The translations under genes and the position numbers were made by a program. A DNA stretch of 64,000 nucleotides from Isoetes taiwanensis (lineage: Eukaryota; Streptophyta; Lycopodiopsida; Isoetales; Isoetaceae): NCBI GenBank assembly GCA_021234155.1, contig JAJEKV010000017.1, positions 12,031,525 through 12,095,524 on the forward strand, given 5' to 3'. Shown here in pieces: positions 9,629 through 22,254 of the stretch (within the stretch, counting starts at the first letter, position 1; every line of letters begins with the position of its first letter). The notes under the pieces were generated by a model. That model searched no databases, was not told where the DNA came from, and saw only the letters and a list, made by a program, of their open reading frames with translations.

Positions 9629-10727
9629 CCTAGGAGGTTATTCTTTTTCCAATGTGTTGCTGGATGGAGGCTCACCTCTAAATATCATGCCTTATCATGT
9701 CATGAAAAAATGTGGGTTTGAGATAGATAAAAGGTCATCTGTTTTGTTAAAATCCTTTTCTAATGCTAAAATAGCACCAGTTGGAATTGTGACTAAAGTT
9801 CCTGTTAATACTGAAGGCATTGTTGTAGCTGCCAATTTTGTTGTTGTTGTCTTTGAAGATTTAGGAGAAGATGCAGATATATATGATCTCCTGCTAGGGA
9901 GAAGGTGGATGGCTACAGTTGATGCTAGACCAATCTGGTCTGAAGGGAGATGCACCATTTCAAACGGCACTCAAGTAGCCACAATTTACAATCAGGATGG
10001 TTCTTATGGCTTCAGAGAAGAGGTACATTTTGTTAAGGAAATGCTTATAGAAGAGCCCCTAGGATCTTATAGTTTAGCAACCCCTAGCACAAAGGAAACA
10101 GATCTGATTCCTTTGATTAGAGAGTGTGCACTACCTTCTGAGAATGGGAAAAAAGGATGTTTGTGGTTTGATGGAGGGATTTCAAAGAAATTGAGTGTAG
10201 CTTCATCTGCAGCCATACTGAAGGATACCTCCAATAAACTCTTGATTTTTCCCCAAATCACTTCTAATGTAGCAGAGTACAAGGCTTTGATTGCAGGTCT
10301 TCAAGAAGCCAAGGCTATGGATATTTTAATCATACACATCTATGGAGATTCTCAGTTAGTGTGCAGACAGGTTAATGGTGAGTATCAGGCCAAGAATGCT
10401 GACATGGAATCCTTGAGAAATCAGGTAATGGGAATGCTTGCTTACTTTACTTCTTGGGAAATTACTCATATCCCAAGGGAACAGAATTGGGAAGCTGATG
10501 CTTTGTGCAGGGATACTCTAATGACTTATCTATCTGAGGGAGCTATCCCAGAAGAAGATCTTGATGAGGATGAGGCTAAGGAATTCTGTCCTATATTAGT
10601 TATAAATGCATCACAAGAAAAGGCAACCAATGAGGTTATAATTAATAAAAATGGCCAGCAAAGAACTCTGTTTGTGGGAGATCTCTTTGACACACAAAAA
10701 CAAGGAAGAAATTACCAAATTCTTTGA
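9624..10727 (+). pseudogene. pol: Element A Pol: protease and upstream RNase H
   Basis: The open frame encodes first an aspartic protease, which would process the polyprotein. Its active site is LLDGGSPLNIM with the Asp codon at 9663-9665. An RNase HI-like domain follows, with the catalytic set visible: D in LWFDGG (codon 10170), E in AEYKAL (10275), D in YGDSQL (10347) and D in EADALC (10497). RNase H removes RNA from RNA:DNA hybrids during reverse transcription. Compared with F, four residues around AKVGR are missing. The frame ends at 10727 because of an extra A in a run near 10697-10701, which disconnects it from RT. B separates it from its N-terminus. Confidence 0.9.
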
Positions 10728-13458
10728 AGAGAGAAATGATGTGTTTGCTTGGGATTATTCTGAGCTCATTGGTATTAAGGAAGAGGTATGTCAGTTTGAA
10801 ATTAAAATTAAAGAAGGTTGTAAGCCTGTTTTCCAGAAGTTAAGGAGGATCAATGCCTCACTTTTAGATCTAATTAAGGAAGAGTTGCATAAAATGTTGG
10901 ATGCAGGTGTTATTGTGGAAATTATTAATCCTGAATGGGTGTCATGCATTGTTCCAGTGGAAAAAAGGAATGGTGCTTTGAGAATTTGTATAGATTATCG
11001 AGACTTGAATAAAGCCACCATAAAAGATTGTTATCCTTTACCCTTTTTAGAAGAAATTTTATATGCTGTTGCAGGGAAAGACATGTACTCATTTTTGGAT
11101 GGTTTTTCAGGGTTTAATCAGATCAGCATCAAGGAAGAAGATCAGCCAAAGACTTCATTTATCACTCCTTGGGGCACATATGCCATGAAGAGAATGCCAT
11201 TTGGCCTAATGAATGCCCCAGCCACTTTCCAAAGAGCAATGAATGTTATTTTCAAGACCATGTCTGCTGAAGAGTTTAGGGTGTATTTAGATGATCTTTG
11301 TTTGGGCTCTCATTCTACTAACCATGTGGAATTACTTGCAAAACTTTGCTCTTTATGCAGGACTTCAGGAGTCAATCTAAATCCAAAAAAATGTATCTTT
11401 TTTGCATCTAAAGGGCAGCTGTTAGGACATGAAGTATCCAGCCAAGGTATTCAGGTTGCTCAGGATAAGATTGAAGCTCTCAAGAAGTTAGCACCTCCCA
11501 AGAACTTGAAGCATGTTAAAAGTTTCATTGGTATGACGAGTTTTCTTAGAATGTACATTCCAAATTTTGCTCATATTCTGAGTCCCATCTCTAAGTTGAC
11601 CAGGGTAGGTAAATTTTCCAAATCTGAAAGCAAGCACATACCTATTACATGGACCTCAGAATGCCAAGAGGCTTTTGACTTTCTCATTTCATCTATATGT
11701 GAAGCTACTCTTTTGAAAAAACCAGATCTGAGCATGCCATTTGAAGTTTATATCACTGTTACCAAAAAGGCCATAGGTTTAGCCATTTTGCAGGACAAGC
11801 ATACTATAGTCTTTGCAAGCAAACAATGGTCTGCTCTTGAAGAAGGATACACCAGAATAGAAAAAGGTGTTGCTGCTCTCATGTTTCTTATCAATAGGCA
11901 AGGGCATTTGCTCCTAAAGAGCCAGGTTCAAGTTCATATGAAGCAAAACCCAATGGGTTTGCTATTTGGTAAGGCAACTAATAAACCAAAGATCCAGAGA
12001 TGGGCTTGTAAGTTGCAAAGTTATGATATTTCTGTAAAAGAGTTGCACTTGACACAAAATCCTAGCCTCTACTTGCCTTATATATTTTTTGATCATGAGG
12101 ATGAATTGAATACTACTGACACTTCACTTGCAGTAGCACACTTAGAAGTAACTCAGGGAAGTCAAGCCCAAGGAGGATGGCAGCAACCTATTAGAGATTT
12201 TTTACAACATGGAATCACCTCTCCAAACCTCACTCCAAGTCAGAAAAGAAGACTTAAGGACAAGTGCAGACAATTCAAGCTGATAGAAAATGTCTTATGC
12301 AAAGTTAACAGGGATGGAATCTTGCTGAGGTGTGTAAGTGAAGAAGAATCTGCCTTGATTATTAGAGAGATGCATAAAGGTATATGTGGAGGACATTTTG
12401 CTGGGGATACCACTGCAAAAAAGATTCTCAGGTCTGGATATTATTGGCCTACTGTTTTTAGAGATTGCTATGAGGTTATAAAAACTTGCCATCAATGTCA
12501 AATCTTTAGTAAAAGAATTTTATTGCCAGCTGCCTTGAATCCTATCATATCTCCAGGACCCTTTCAAATCTGGGGACTAGATTATATTGGTCCCATTAAT
12601 CCTTCTTCTACAGGTCAACATCAGCATATTATTGTGGCTACAGATTATTTCACTAAGTGGGCAGAGGCTATACCTTTGAGGCAAGCTAATGCCCTCACAA
12701 CTGCAAGGTTTTTACATGAATTTGTTTGCTCCAGATTTGGTATTCCTTTCCAGATACATTCTGATAGAGGTACCCCCTTTGTTAATGAAGTCATTGCTAA
12801 TTTGTTGAGCATTTTGAAGGTCAAGCACACCAAAAGTTCTTCATATTATCCTCAGGGTAATGGACAAGCTGAATCTACTAACGAAGTGTTGAAAAATATC
12901 TTGCAGAAAACAGTGGAGATTAACAAAAGGGATTGGCATATCAAAATAGTGGATGCACTTTGGGCTTATAGAGTCACTATCAAAACAGCTACAAATCATA
13001 CACCTTTCAATTTGGTTTATGGCATAGAAGCAGTTCTACCAGTAGAACTTGAATTACCTTCCTTGAGATTAGCTCACAAATTGTGCTTACCTTTTGAACA
13101 TGCCTTTACAGAAAGACTGGATGCCCCATTGCATTTGGATCAATCATGAATGGAAGCTGAGAACACAAACTTGCTGAAAAAGACTAAAGATCTGGCTGCA
13201 TTCAAGGCTGCACACAAAATACAAGGCACCTTTAAGAAAGGAGAGCTTGTTCTCAAATGGAACAAGTCAAAGGAGGATTCAGCTGGCAAATTTGATAATA
13301 TTTGGGAAGGGCCCTTTGTAGTGTTGGATCCTGCAGGTATTAATTCTTATTGGTTACAAGAGGTTGCTTCAGGAATGCCACTGCCAAATCTTATCAATAT
13401 CTTGCACCTGAAAAGGTATTGGGACCAGCATGCTTGCTTGTCCCTCTTTTTACATTGA
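10699..13458 (+). pseudogene. pol: Element A Pol: reverse transcriptase, degenerate RNase H, integrase
   Basis: This is the largest coding block in the window. RT motifs include FLDGFSGFNQI (about 11092) and the catalytic YLDD (11284-11295). The native RNase H domain (about 11740-11960) reads VYITVTKKAIGLAI where an active domain has an Asp, and its other acidic positions are also changed. Integrase has an H-H-C-C zinc module (12370-12500) and a catalytic triad: D in GLDYIG, D in SDRGTP, then E in GQAEST 35 residues on. The C-terminus has a WEGPF module and ends HLKRYW with no chromodomain. One TGA (13147-13149, Arg in E) interrupts integrase. The upstream frame is joined only through a +1 slip at about 10700. 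Confidence 0.93.
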
Positions 13459-13869
13459 AAGCTTAAAAGTTTATAGTAGGTTTAGTGTAGTTAAATCAGC
13501 TTGACTTTTTAGATTAGCTTGACTTTGAGCACATTACTCTAATAGAATTGGTTTCATGTTTTAGGGTGATCTGACCAGATAAAGAGTATACATGATCTCA
13601 AGAACAGGATTGATACTAATGATTACCAAGTGTCATATGCAGGAGCATCCTTCTTCCATTTTCTCATCTGTCTTAGAATATACCTACCATCCATTCATCC
13701 TCCTATTCTCTTTTTCATACCTTACAGCACTCTGCAAAGTCACCTTTACCATCATAGCAGAGTTGCAAGGATTTGAGACTAATTGGTTTGTGTGTTTCCA
13801 TGACAGGTGCACTCTTCTTCCATTCTTTTCATCTGTCATAAGTAGTCCTACCTTCCATTCAGATCCTTT
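13459..13869 (+). other. Element A 3' untranslated region, cut by C
   Basis: No coding. It carries one copy of the hairpin seen in E, F and K, with arms GCACTCTGC and GCAGAGTTGC, at 13727-13766. Homology to F stops at about 13870, where the LTR of C begins. The rest of this UTR, with its purine-loop hairpin, reappears at 23881. Confidence 0.75.
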
Positions 13870-16299
13870 TCTTGATGGCAAACCTGGCTAAACCACCAAC
13901 CTCAGGTCAAAGAAGTAATAATCTTGGTCTAGGACCTCCAGATCACTTGAGGTGATCACTCTGTGCTGGAATATCTGTGTTTAGCCCTCCAGAAAACAAG
14001 ATTTCACTAGTTTCCCTAAAGCCAAAAAAGCTAGTCTTGTTCTAACAGGCACAGAAACCAATGCACTCGACATTTTGAACCCAAGTAAGCATAGCATGAT
14101 ACAATGATATGTGAAAAAAGTGTTGTAGAAAGTCTATGCAAAGAATCTCCACAGTTGGTGAGGAATATTGATTCTTGACTAAGTCAGAAACTAGTCAATG
14201 GACCGATAAAGCACTAAATTTTGCCAAATGAAAACGATGATGAATTTTTGATCCAACTAAATTCGACAAGAAACACGGGACTGCACAATAAGTGCATGCT
14301 ATTTTTAAGGTCAAAAATTCAGTGTGTGATTTAAAAAACATGTCTAAGCATCTAATATCTATAGAAAGAATGAGACAGACTTTGAAACATTAGGAGATTG
14401 ATCTTCCCCCCTTTTTTACTTTTTTAACTTTTCTTTTCCCAAACGATTGTACTAAATGCAACTAGAGCCTCTGGATGCAACCAGTCTGATACGATATGTA
14501 GTTTTTTTTTTTTTTTTTAAGTTAATTCAGATGCAAATGCTACAAATGATATTTTCCAAGGTCAGATTTTCATTCAACTGAATCGAGTCATCACATTTGA
14601 TATCATGTTAATGATCAAGATGATCAATCAACAGACATCTCTAAAAACACACAAATCATGAATTTTTTGGATACAAATTGATCATAATATGCCTCAGGAC
14701 TGATTTCTTAAAGCAGGAGGATCTCTCAGCATCAATTCCGACTTCACTCTTCAGGTACTTCGTCTTCGAATCGCGCAAAAGCCCACACTTTTTACTGTCG
14801 AACAAAACCCCTTTTTAAAATCTCTGTTTCCGGCCGGATCTTGGCAAATTCAGAGTCTTGGCTATGATTCTGGTCGGTTTAGGTGTTTCTTTGTGTGCAA
14901 AGCAGACAAAATAGTCACCAATGCAATGATTGCTCAGTTCGATCGAAGAAAAAACAGGTTCTTGGCAAGTTAAATTTTAGGGTTCGGAGTTTTTCTCAGG
15001 AACAATTATCCCACAGGCCTGAATGAAAAAATGGGCCAAGGTATAAATACAGATCCATTTCTCTGTTTCATCGATTCGTGGTCTCCTCCCCACGCCAAGC
15101 TCGGCTTCGTGTTTTCGACTTGGCATGCCGGGGGACGCCACTTGGCGAGGGGATGAGAGGGTAGATAGATTGGGGGTAGATATAGGTAGGTTTTACCATT
15201 TTTTTTAAATGAGGCACGTTTCCCAAGGAAGTCATTTAGAAGGTCAATATAAACTCTTTTTTCAAAAATATTTGTGCCACGTGGCATGATTTCATGAGGG
15301 CTACCAGGTGGTATCATCAAATTTTCAAATGCAATACTTTGATTTTTTTGTGGGAAAAATAAATGGAGTGAGTAGGCATGGGACTTGGTGAGGTGGCAAA
15401 AATGATGATGATGTGGCACTTAAGGGTTGGTAACCATCTTTTCCCTTGGTCAAAATGATTTTTGGCAATAGGTTTAGAATGAGGTGGCAAGGAGGAAGAA
15501 CAAGGCTAATAGGCTCATTTTCCAAGCATTTCAATCTTATGGTTGACCAACTTTTTGGGTTTGGTCAAAACTTGCCTAGTCATCATTTGATGATGTAAGG
15601 TGATGTGATGATGTAGAATGATGTAATGATGTTGAGTGATGTAATGGTGTGGAGTGATGTGATGATGTGGACACTTGTTGCTTAGGTGGCAACTTGGTGG
15701 ATGACATATGGAAGTGGCAATTGATGAGTGGACCAAAGTGGCTTTGTAAGTGATGACATGTGTATCTAGTCATCATGCCATGTCACTTAGAGGTGGTGAC
15801 TAGGCAAACTCGTGTTTAGCTTTTCCTTCCCTTTTTTGTATTTTGGCTAGCATAAAATGCTTTTTGGTTTTAGCCACTTGGTGTGAAGTGTGTGATAATG
15901 GAATGGTGTGATGAAAAATGATGATATAAAACTTGATGCTTAGGCAATCTTTTTGGTGTAACAACTTTTTGAAAATGTGCCTTAGGTAGTGGTAGGTCAA
16001 CTATGGAACAAAAGGCTATGTGTGAGATGCATAATGGTATAGGGTGATGGTATGTTGGAAATGAGGTAGATGTGAGGGAGTGGAATAGAAATGACAACAT
16101 GAAGGAGAAAAGATAACACTTCATAGCTTGCAAACTTCATAGGGGTCTTCCAAACTTCTAGATGCTTAGATCCTCTCAATGTGTGACCTTGATTCCAGTT
16201 CAATGTCTTCACTTGGTTCTTCAACATAGTGTCTTCCTTTTTCCTGCAACATGAATAAGATTTGATGGCACCTTGCCATGTTGCCATAGCAGGGCAACA
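13870..16299 (-). repeat. Element C 3' LTR
   Basis: On the minus strand it starts at 16299 with a stem of TGTTGCC and GGCAACA and ends at about 13870. The last bases read GA where the 5' LTR has CA. It matches 22672-23880 up to 15476. The U5 hairpin is at 13941-13957 with the primer-site mimic just below it. No gene is in it; the short open frames on both strands are low-complexity. From 13990 to 15000 many differences from the other C LTR copies fall on CAG/CTG sites. Confidence 0.88.
15588..15672. repeat. Minisatellite of GATGTRATG-like units
   Basis: Imperfect units of about 16-18 bp, such as GATGATGTAGAATGATGTAA, are repeated in the C LTR. They produce histidine-rich spurious open frames on the minus strand. 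Confidence 0.6.
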
Positions 16300-16323
16300 T
16301 CATGCTAAACAAGGAAAAGGAAT

Positions 16324-16340
16324 GGCTGGTCCCCTCAGCC
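16324..16340 (-). promoter_or_regulatory. Purine-loop hairpin before the C 3' LTR
   Basis: On the minus strand it reads GGCTGAGGGGACCAGCC: a 5-bp stem with the loop AGGGGAC, 24 nt before the LTR start. It is identical to the hairpin in A, E, F and K although C is a different family. Confidence 0.6.
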
Positions 16341-17352
16341 TTGTGAGTGAAAAAAAAAAAAAATGAATGTGACAAAAGCGTGATGGTGGTAGTGCAAGAG
16401 AATGGAAAAACTTGAGAATATGGGCAGCAAAAGGTGATGTAAGAAAGAAAAAATGGAAATGGTATTGGAGAAAATCTGTGCAGATGGATATGGTGATGTG
16501 AATGATGCTTGAGTGAATGTCTTCAAGGGTGTTTGTATGGAGCTGGAATAGTGACTTGTCTTGAGAGTGATTTGACTAGTGACTTGACTTGACTTGCTTG
16601 ACTTCATTTGAAAGATGTATGGAGCAGGAACAGAGACTTGAGTTGGGAATTTTTGAGACTTAAGCCACCTCTATGGAAGGCTATGGAAGGTAGCAGTCAT
16701 GTTCTCTCTTTTTTTGAAAATGATTTGGGAAGCAAGGGCTAGATGAGAATGGAACAAAGGCAGATGAAAATGAATGGAATGTATCGGTGAACCCGCAAGT
16801 GTGGAAAAAATATGATGTTAGTACCACGTTCTCCCCAAAATTGTAGTAACGTTTAGCTGTTTGGGATCCCATGATCGAAGAATTCTGGCTGATATGAATT
16901 GGAGGGCAACTATTTGCTCAGGTGGAGATTATTTAGACTGGTGAACCTGTCATGACAAGTTCTACATATGTTAGAAAACAACTCCTCCTATGCTTTCATG
17001 ACTGTGAACTCAACCTGCAACATCATAATACACACAAGATATCAAAGTTAAAACCTTTTTTCTCTTTTTTCCTTTTTTTCTCTTTTTTTTTTTTTAATTT
17101 TATGAAAGTAATTTCAAAATAACATCAAAAGAGCACAAGCATCCACATCTTTAAGGAACATAAATACACACAAGATATCAAAGTTAAAACCTATTTTCTC
17201 TTTTTTCCTTTTTTCTCTTTTTTTATTTTATGAAAGTAATTTCAAAATAACATCAAAAGTGCACAAGCATCCACATCTTTAAGGAACATGCCTCTTAATT
17301 TTAAAGCTAGTGTCTCTAATAATTTAAGTGGCTAACTATCCAAATGGCTATT
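16341..17352 (-). other. Element C 3' untranslated region
   Basis: About 1 kb without coding homology lies between the integrase stop and the hairpin. It holds the tandem repeat described next. Confidence 0.7.
17027..17289. repeat. Direct tandem repeat of about 136 bp in the C 3' UTR
   Basis: The unit begins AATACACACAAGATATC and ends CATCTTTAAGGAACAT. Copies at 17027-17161 and 17163-17289 are nearly identical and differ mainly in the length of a T/C-rich tract. Confidence 0.8.
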
Positions 17353-18423
17353 CTATTCAAACAAACTCATACAAATATGTTGTTGCCAATATCTTTTTAG
17401 ATGTAATATGTTTATAGGGTTCATGAGCTGCTGTCCTGTTGTGATATCTTCTAGGAAGTAAGAGTTTGTACCTGCTTGTCCACAGATTTTGTATGGCCCC
17501 TCCCATAAACAGTCAAATTTACCTGCTGTGTTCTCCCTTGCCTTGTCCCATTTGAGAACTAGTTCCCCTTCTTTGAAACTTCCTTGCAATTTGTGAATGG
17601 CTTTGAATGCTGCTGCATCTTTTGCCTTCTTCAGCAAGATGGCATTCTCTGCTTCAAATCTCTCTTCTTCTAGATGGAGCAACCTATCAAACCTATCTTT
17701 GTATGCTTCCACCATCTGCATTTGAATCTTTAGAGCTAACCTTAAGGAAGGCAACTCTAGTTCCACTGGAACAACAGCCTCAACACCATAGACAAGAGCA
17801 AAAGGAGTATGATTAGTAGCATTTTTAATTGTAGTTCTATATGCCCAAAGTGCATCATGCAATTTAAGGTGCCAATCCTTTTTGTGTACCTCTATTGTCT
17901 TCTTGAGAATACCTTTTAGAACTTTGTTGGTGGATTCAGCTTGGCCATTGCCCTGAGGGTAGTATGCTGAGCTTTTCACATGCTTTACTTTCAAGGTTTT
18001 TAGGAGGTTGCTGATCACATCATTTATGAACTGTGTGCCTCTGTCAGAAACTATTTTCAGAGGAATACCAAATCTAGTGCAAATGTTTTCATGGAGGAAC
18101 CTAGCAGTTGTTAAAGCATTTGCTTGTCTTAATGGGACAGCTTCTGCCCATTTGGTGAAAAAATCTGTTGCCACTAGTATGTATTCATGCTGAGAGGGAG
18201 AATTTGGATGTATAGGCCCTATGAAGTCTAGTCCCCAAGTTTGGAATGGACCTGGAGACGTGATGCTAGTCAAGGCAGCAGGCTGAAGAATTCTTTTTCC
18301 ATGTATCTGGCATTTATGGCATCTCCTGATAGTCTCATAACAATCTTTAAACAAGCTGGGCCAGTAATATCCAGACCTGAGTATCTTCTTTGCGGTTGTA
18401 TCACCGCATAATGGCCTCCACAA
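17353..18423 (-). pseudogene. pol: Element C integrase
   Basis: This open frame of 356 codons covers most of integrase, which would insert the cDNA into the genome. It shows a zinc module (CHKCQ), the core with D in GLDFIG, D in SDRGTQ and E in GQAEST 35 residues later, and a WEGPYK module. It ends HLKRYW plus about 10 residues, as in the other families. The N-terminal His pair is in a neighbouring frame, so a frameshift near 18400 separates it from RT. No chromodomain follows. Confidence 0.9.
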
Positions 18424-18429
18424 ATTCCT

Positions 18430-19116
18430 TCATGGCAAGCTTCTAGAATCAACTCTCACTTCCGACCTATCAACACACCTTAGTAGAACACCAGATTGAT
18501 CAATCTTACATAATACCTCTCCAATCATTCTGTATGTTTTTGCTTTTTCTTTGAATCTTCTCAACTGACTGCTTGTAAAGTTTTCTGGTGCCTCTTCATG
18601 TTTGAGAAACTTGATGATTTCATCATGCCAGTCCTCTTGCATCAGCACAAGGTTAGTAGCAATGTCACACACTTCATCAGTACTTAAACCATTAAAATCC
18701 TCAAACTCAAACACCTTATTGGTCAAATAATCACTAGGACTCTTAATTGTTTTGACAGTGCTAGCCTTTAAATTGTAATCCTGTACCTTGCATGCCCATC
18801 TACATAATTTAGCCTTACTCTGAGTTTTCTGGAACAGCATGGGAATAGGATTTTGATGTATCATTACTTTCACCTCATTGTGTTGAACTATATGACCAAG
18901 CCTTTGCAGAAAAAACATTATTCCAAAATGCACTTTTTCCATTCTAGGGTATCTGTTCTCAGCATCAGACCAAATTTTGCTGGCAAAAGATATTATCCCA
19001 TGTTTCTGCATGAGTGCTATGCCTACAGTTTTGCTAGTGACACTGATATATGCCTGAAATGGTTGAGCAAAGTCTGGTGGTTTCAAAATCTCTGATTGAC
19101 ATATGGAAGTTATCAA
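18430..19116 (-). pseudogene. pol: Element C native RNase H remnant and linker to integrase
   Basis: The frame begins in the RT connection region and contains AYISVTSKTVGIAL in place of an Asp-containing RNase H start, followed by FASKIWS. The acidic positions of an active RNase H are absent, as in A, E and H. It ends near the integrase zinc module at a frame change. Confidence 0.82.
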
Positions 19117-19928
19117 CAGGTCAAATGCAGCTTGGCATTCATCTATCCATTATATTGCAATAAATCTGCTCTCACTCTTATTATACTTGCCAACACGTGT
19201 CAGAGCTGCCAAAGGACTTATGATGTGTGAAAAGTTAGGCACATACATTCTCAAAAAACTTGTCAAGCCCATGAAACTCTTCACCTGTTTTAGGGTTTTA
19301 GGTGGAGCTAATTTCTTCAAAGCCTCCATTTTTCCTTCAGATACTTTGATCCCCGAGTAGATACCTCATGACCTAGCAATTAAGCCTTTAGAACGAGAAA
19401 TACACACTTCTTTGGATTCAAACACACTCCACCATTCCTGCACAACTCCATTGTCATTGTCAGCAACTCCATGTGTTTGGTTAGAGAAGTTCCCAGGCAT
19501 AGATCATCCAAGAAAACTCTAAAGTTTGACATAGGCATGCTTTGAAATATTTTATCCATTGCTCTTTGAAAGGTAGCAGATGCATTCATCAAGCCAAATG
19601 GCATTTTCATCATGGCAAAAGTACCCCAAGGGGTTATGAAAGAGGTCTTAGCTTGATCTGCCTCTTTTATCTTGATTTGATTGAAACCTGAAAATCCTTC
19701 TAGAAAAGAGTATATTTCTTTCCCTGCAGTTGCATGTAACACTTCTTCTAGAAATGGTAATGGATAACAATCTTTAATAGTGGCCTTGTTTAGATCCCTG
19801 TAATCTATACAAATCCTAATGCTCTTATTCTTCTTTTCTACTGGAACAATGCAAGACAGCCAGTCAGGATTTGTTATCTCTTTAATAACCTCAGCTTCTT
19901 TCATCTTCAATAATTCCTCTCTGATCAA
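19117..19928 (-). pseudogene. pol: Element C reverse transcriptase
   Basis: The open part (19380-19928, 182 codons) contains [36 protein letters not shown] and the catalytic VFLDDLCLG near 19505. Frameshifts lie on both sides: upstream between 19930 and 20190, and downstream near 19375, where the frame after KKCVFL is lost. The homologous sequence then continues to 19117. Confidence 0.88.
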
Positions 19929-20194
19929 GGTAAGCAGCGATGCATTTATTCTTCCGAAGTTTTTGCATTACTGGTTTTAGCATTTTCTTTTATCTTTATT
20001 TCAAATTCACGATATCAGTCCTCACTCCTACTAATTTCAGATAATCCCAGTGCAAATACATCTTTCCGGTTCTCAAAGAAAATTTTTAAGAAGCCTCATC
20101 TTTGCTATCAAAAAGATCTCCAAGGAAAAGTGTTCTTACCTGTCCATTTTTGTTGATGGTTAACTCTTTTACCTCTTTCTCCTTGCTGCATCTA

Positions 20195-20722
20195 TCACCG
20201 AATAGGATAAAGTTGTGTTGCATCTTCTTTGTTCAATTCATCTTCATTTATAGCTCCCTCAGCCAAATAGTCAAGGAGCACGGTTCTGCAAAGTGCATCT
20301 GCTTCACAATTCTCCTCCCTAGGTATATGTTTGATCTCCCAAGCCTTGAACTTGCTTAGAAGTTGCACTACCCTTTCTTTGAGCTCTGACATGTCTTGGT
20401 TTTTGGTCTGGTATTCTCCAGTGACCTGTCTGCATATCAATTGAGAATCACCAAAGATAGATACGTCAGTCAAACCTAAAGCCAAAGATTCTTCTAAGCC
20501 AGCTATGAGTGCCTTATATTCGGCCATATTTGAAGTGATTCCTTCGTGCACTCTACCAACTTTGGATAAGAGTTTATTGGCACAGTTTCTGATCACAGCT
20601 GCAGAAGATGCTATATTCAATTTGATTGAAATTCCACCATCAAACCATAACACACCTTTATTGAGATTTGCTTCCATGCCAAGGTCACCTAAACAGGTAG
20701 TATGATTTCTATTGGTTTGCAA
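20195..20722 (-). pseudogene. pol: Element C upstream RNase H
   Basis: It encodes an RNase HI-like domain that precedes RT. The four catalytic positions are visible: LWFDGGIS, AEYKAL, FGDSQL and EADALC. The order matches A, E and F. It overlaps the protease frame by about 30 nt in a different frame, so the two are disconnected by a frameshift. Confidence 0.86.
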
Positions 20723-22131
20723 ACAGAAACAGGCATTTTTAACACACCTGGCTCATCTTCAATCAACATATCTTGTTCTATAAAGTTGTACAGATTAGCA
20801 TCACCTGTTTTGTTGTATAGAGTTACAGTTCTTGCTCCATTTGAAATGGTACACTGCCCTTTGGACCAGACAGGTCTAGCATCTACAGTGGATAACCATC
20901 TCCCTCCCACCAACAAGTCATATATGTCAGTCACATCACAATTATCTTCAAAAGCCACAACTATGAAACTGGCCTCAACAATTATACCTTCAATTTCTAT
21001 TGGCACCTTTGTCACTAGTCCTATGGGTTTTATCTTAGCATTGGAGAATGACCTTAATATGACAGGTGATGGTTGAGTGACAGCAAGACCACATTTCTTC
21101 ATTACATGCTGAGGCATGACATTTAGTGGAGAGCCTCCATCTAGCAAGACCCTAGATAAATGCAAGTTACCTAAACTAGCTGAGCAAGTGAAGGCACCTG
21201 GATCTTTTTCTTCTTGGGTTAATATAACCTTCTCTGTCTCATGCACATCAGCAAATGAAATTTGTTCAACATTATTAGACCTCAATATTTTCTCTCTATA
21301 GCTAGGTGCAATCCTGAGAAGCGTGAGGAGATCTATGCTTACTTTAGAACTTTTTAGGATCATATCTAGCTCATCTAACTCTTTGTCCTTTTTATTAAAC
21401 TTCTCAAAAGGAGGTGGAGCTATCACCTGAACTTCTTTGTTGACAGGAATGTTCTTGCTCATACCTTTATCTGCAGGTGTTCCACTTTCCACCATTTTTC
21501 TTGTTTGCACCACCATGATCTCTTCCTGCTCCTCATATTCCTCTACAAACCTAATGGCAGATGTTCCCTCCAATTTCTTGCCTTTGTCCTGCTTGTCAAA
21601 GTATTCTTTAACAAAACATTTGTCCTCAAGATGACCTATTTCCTTGCAGAAATTGCACACAGGGCAGATCTTTCCAAAATGACCTTTCTTACCACATTTC
21701 AAGCATGCCCTGTAATAGCAAATATCAGAAGGATGAGTATCTTTGAAACAATGTGCACAAGGAGGATAAGTTTTTTTGCTGTTCTTCAACTCCAAAAGTT
21801 GTTTGGTCAGCTCTGCAATGGTCTCAGACATTTTGGCCATCTCACTCTTGGATTCACTGATTTTAGGTGTAGCTTCTTCATCTTTGGATTTTCTTCTTTC
21901 TTTTTGCACTGCATATACAAGCACATGCTCATACTCCTGCTCATAATCTGGATAAAAAGGGTCAGCACAATGGTTTACATGATTATCAGGTAAAAAAGAC
22001 ATATCATTAGAGATTTTGGTTGCCTTTTCAAAAGCCTTGTGTATGGTATCAAAACCTTCCTGATTTTGAATCTTTAGCATCTTTCTGTGCACCTTAGGCC
22101 TTGGTGACAGTCCTTTAATGAAAGCAGCCAC
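20689..22131 (-). pseudogene. gag-pol: Element C Gag C-terminus, zinc knuckles and protease
   Basis: This frame of 480 codons shows that Gag and protease are in one frame in this family. It contains the rest of the gag domain, three CCHC knuckles (CAHC...C, CLKC...C, CNFC...C) that would bind the RNA, a linker, and a protease with LLDGGSPLNVM. The upstream Gag start is in another frame because of a shift near 22135-22165. Confidence 0.9.
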
Positions 22132-22254
22132 GAAATAGAGTGTGGGAGTAGGTATCTGACTCTTTTGGCATTTTTCTCAAGTATGCACTAAACCTTTCCA
22201 CATAGTGGTTGATACTTTCACCTGCCCTTATGCAAAAAGTTTGTAGCTCATTTG

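Noticed and set aside
10690-10710. Programmed frameshift between RNase H and RT
   Set aside because: In E the two domains share one frame apart from one stop, and the shift in A is one extra A in a homopolymer. Breaks in other copies are at other places.
15006-16607. Several minus-strand frames rich in His, Ser and Thr
   Set aside because: They lie in a C LTR made of GATG and GGTG low-complexity sequence and overlap in several frames. No domain is visible.
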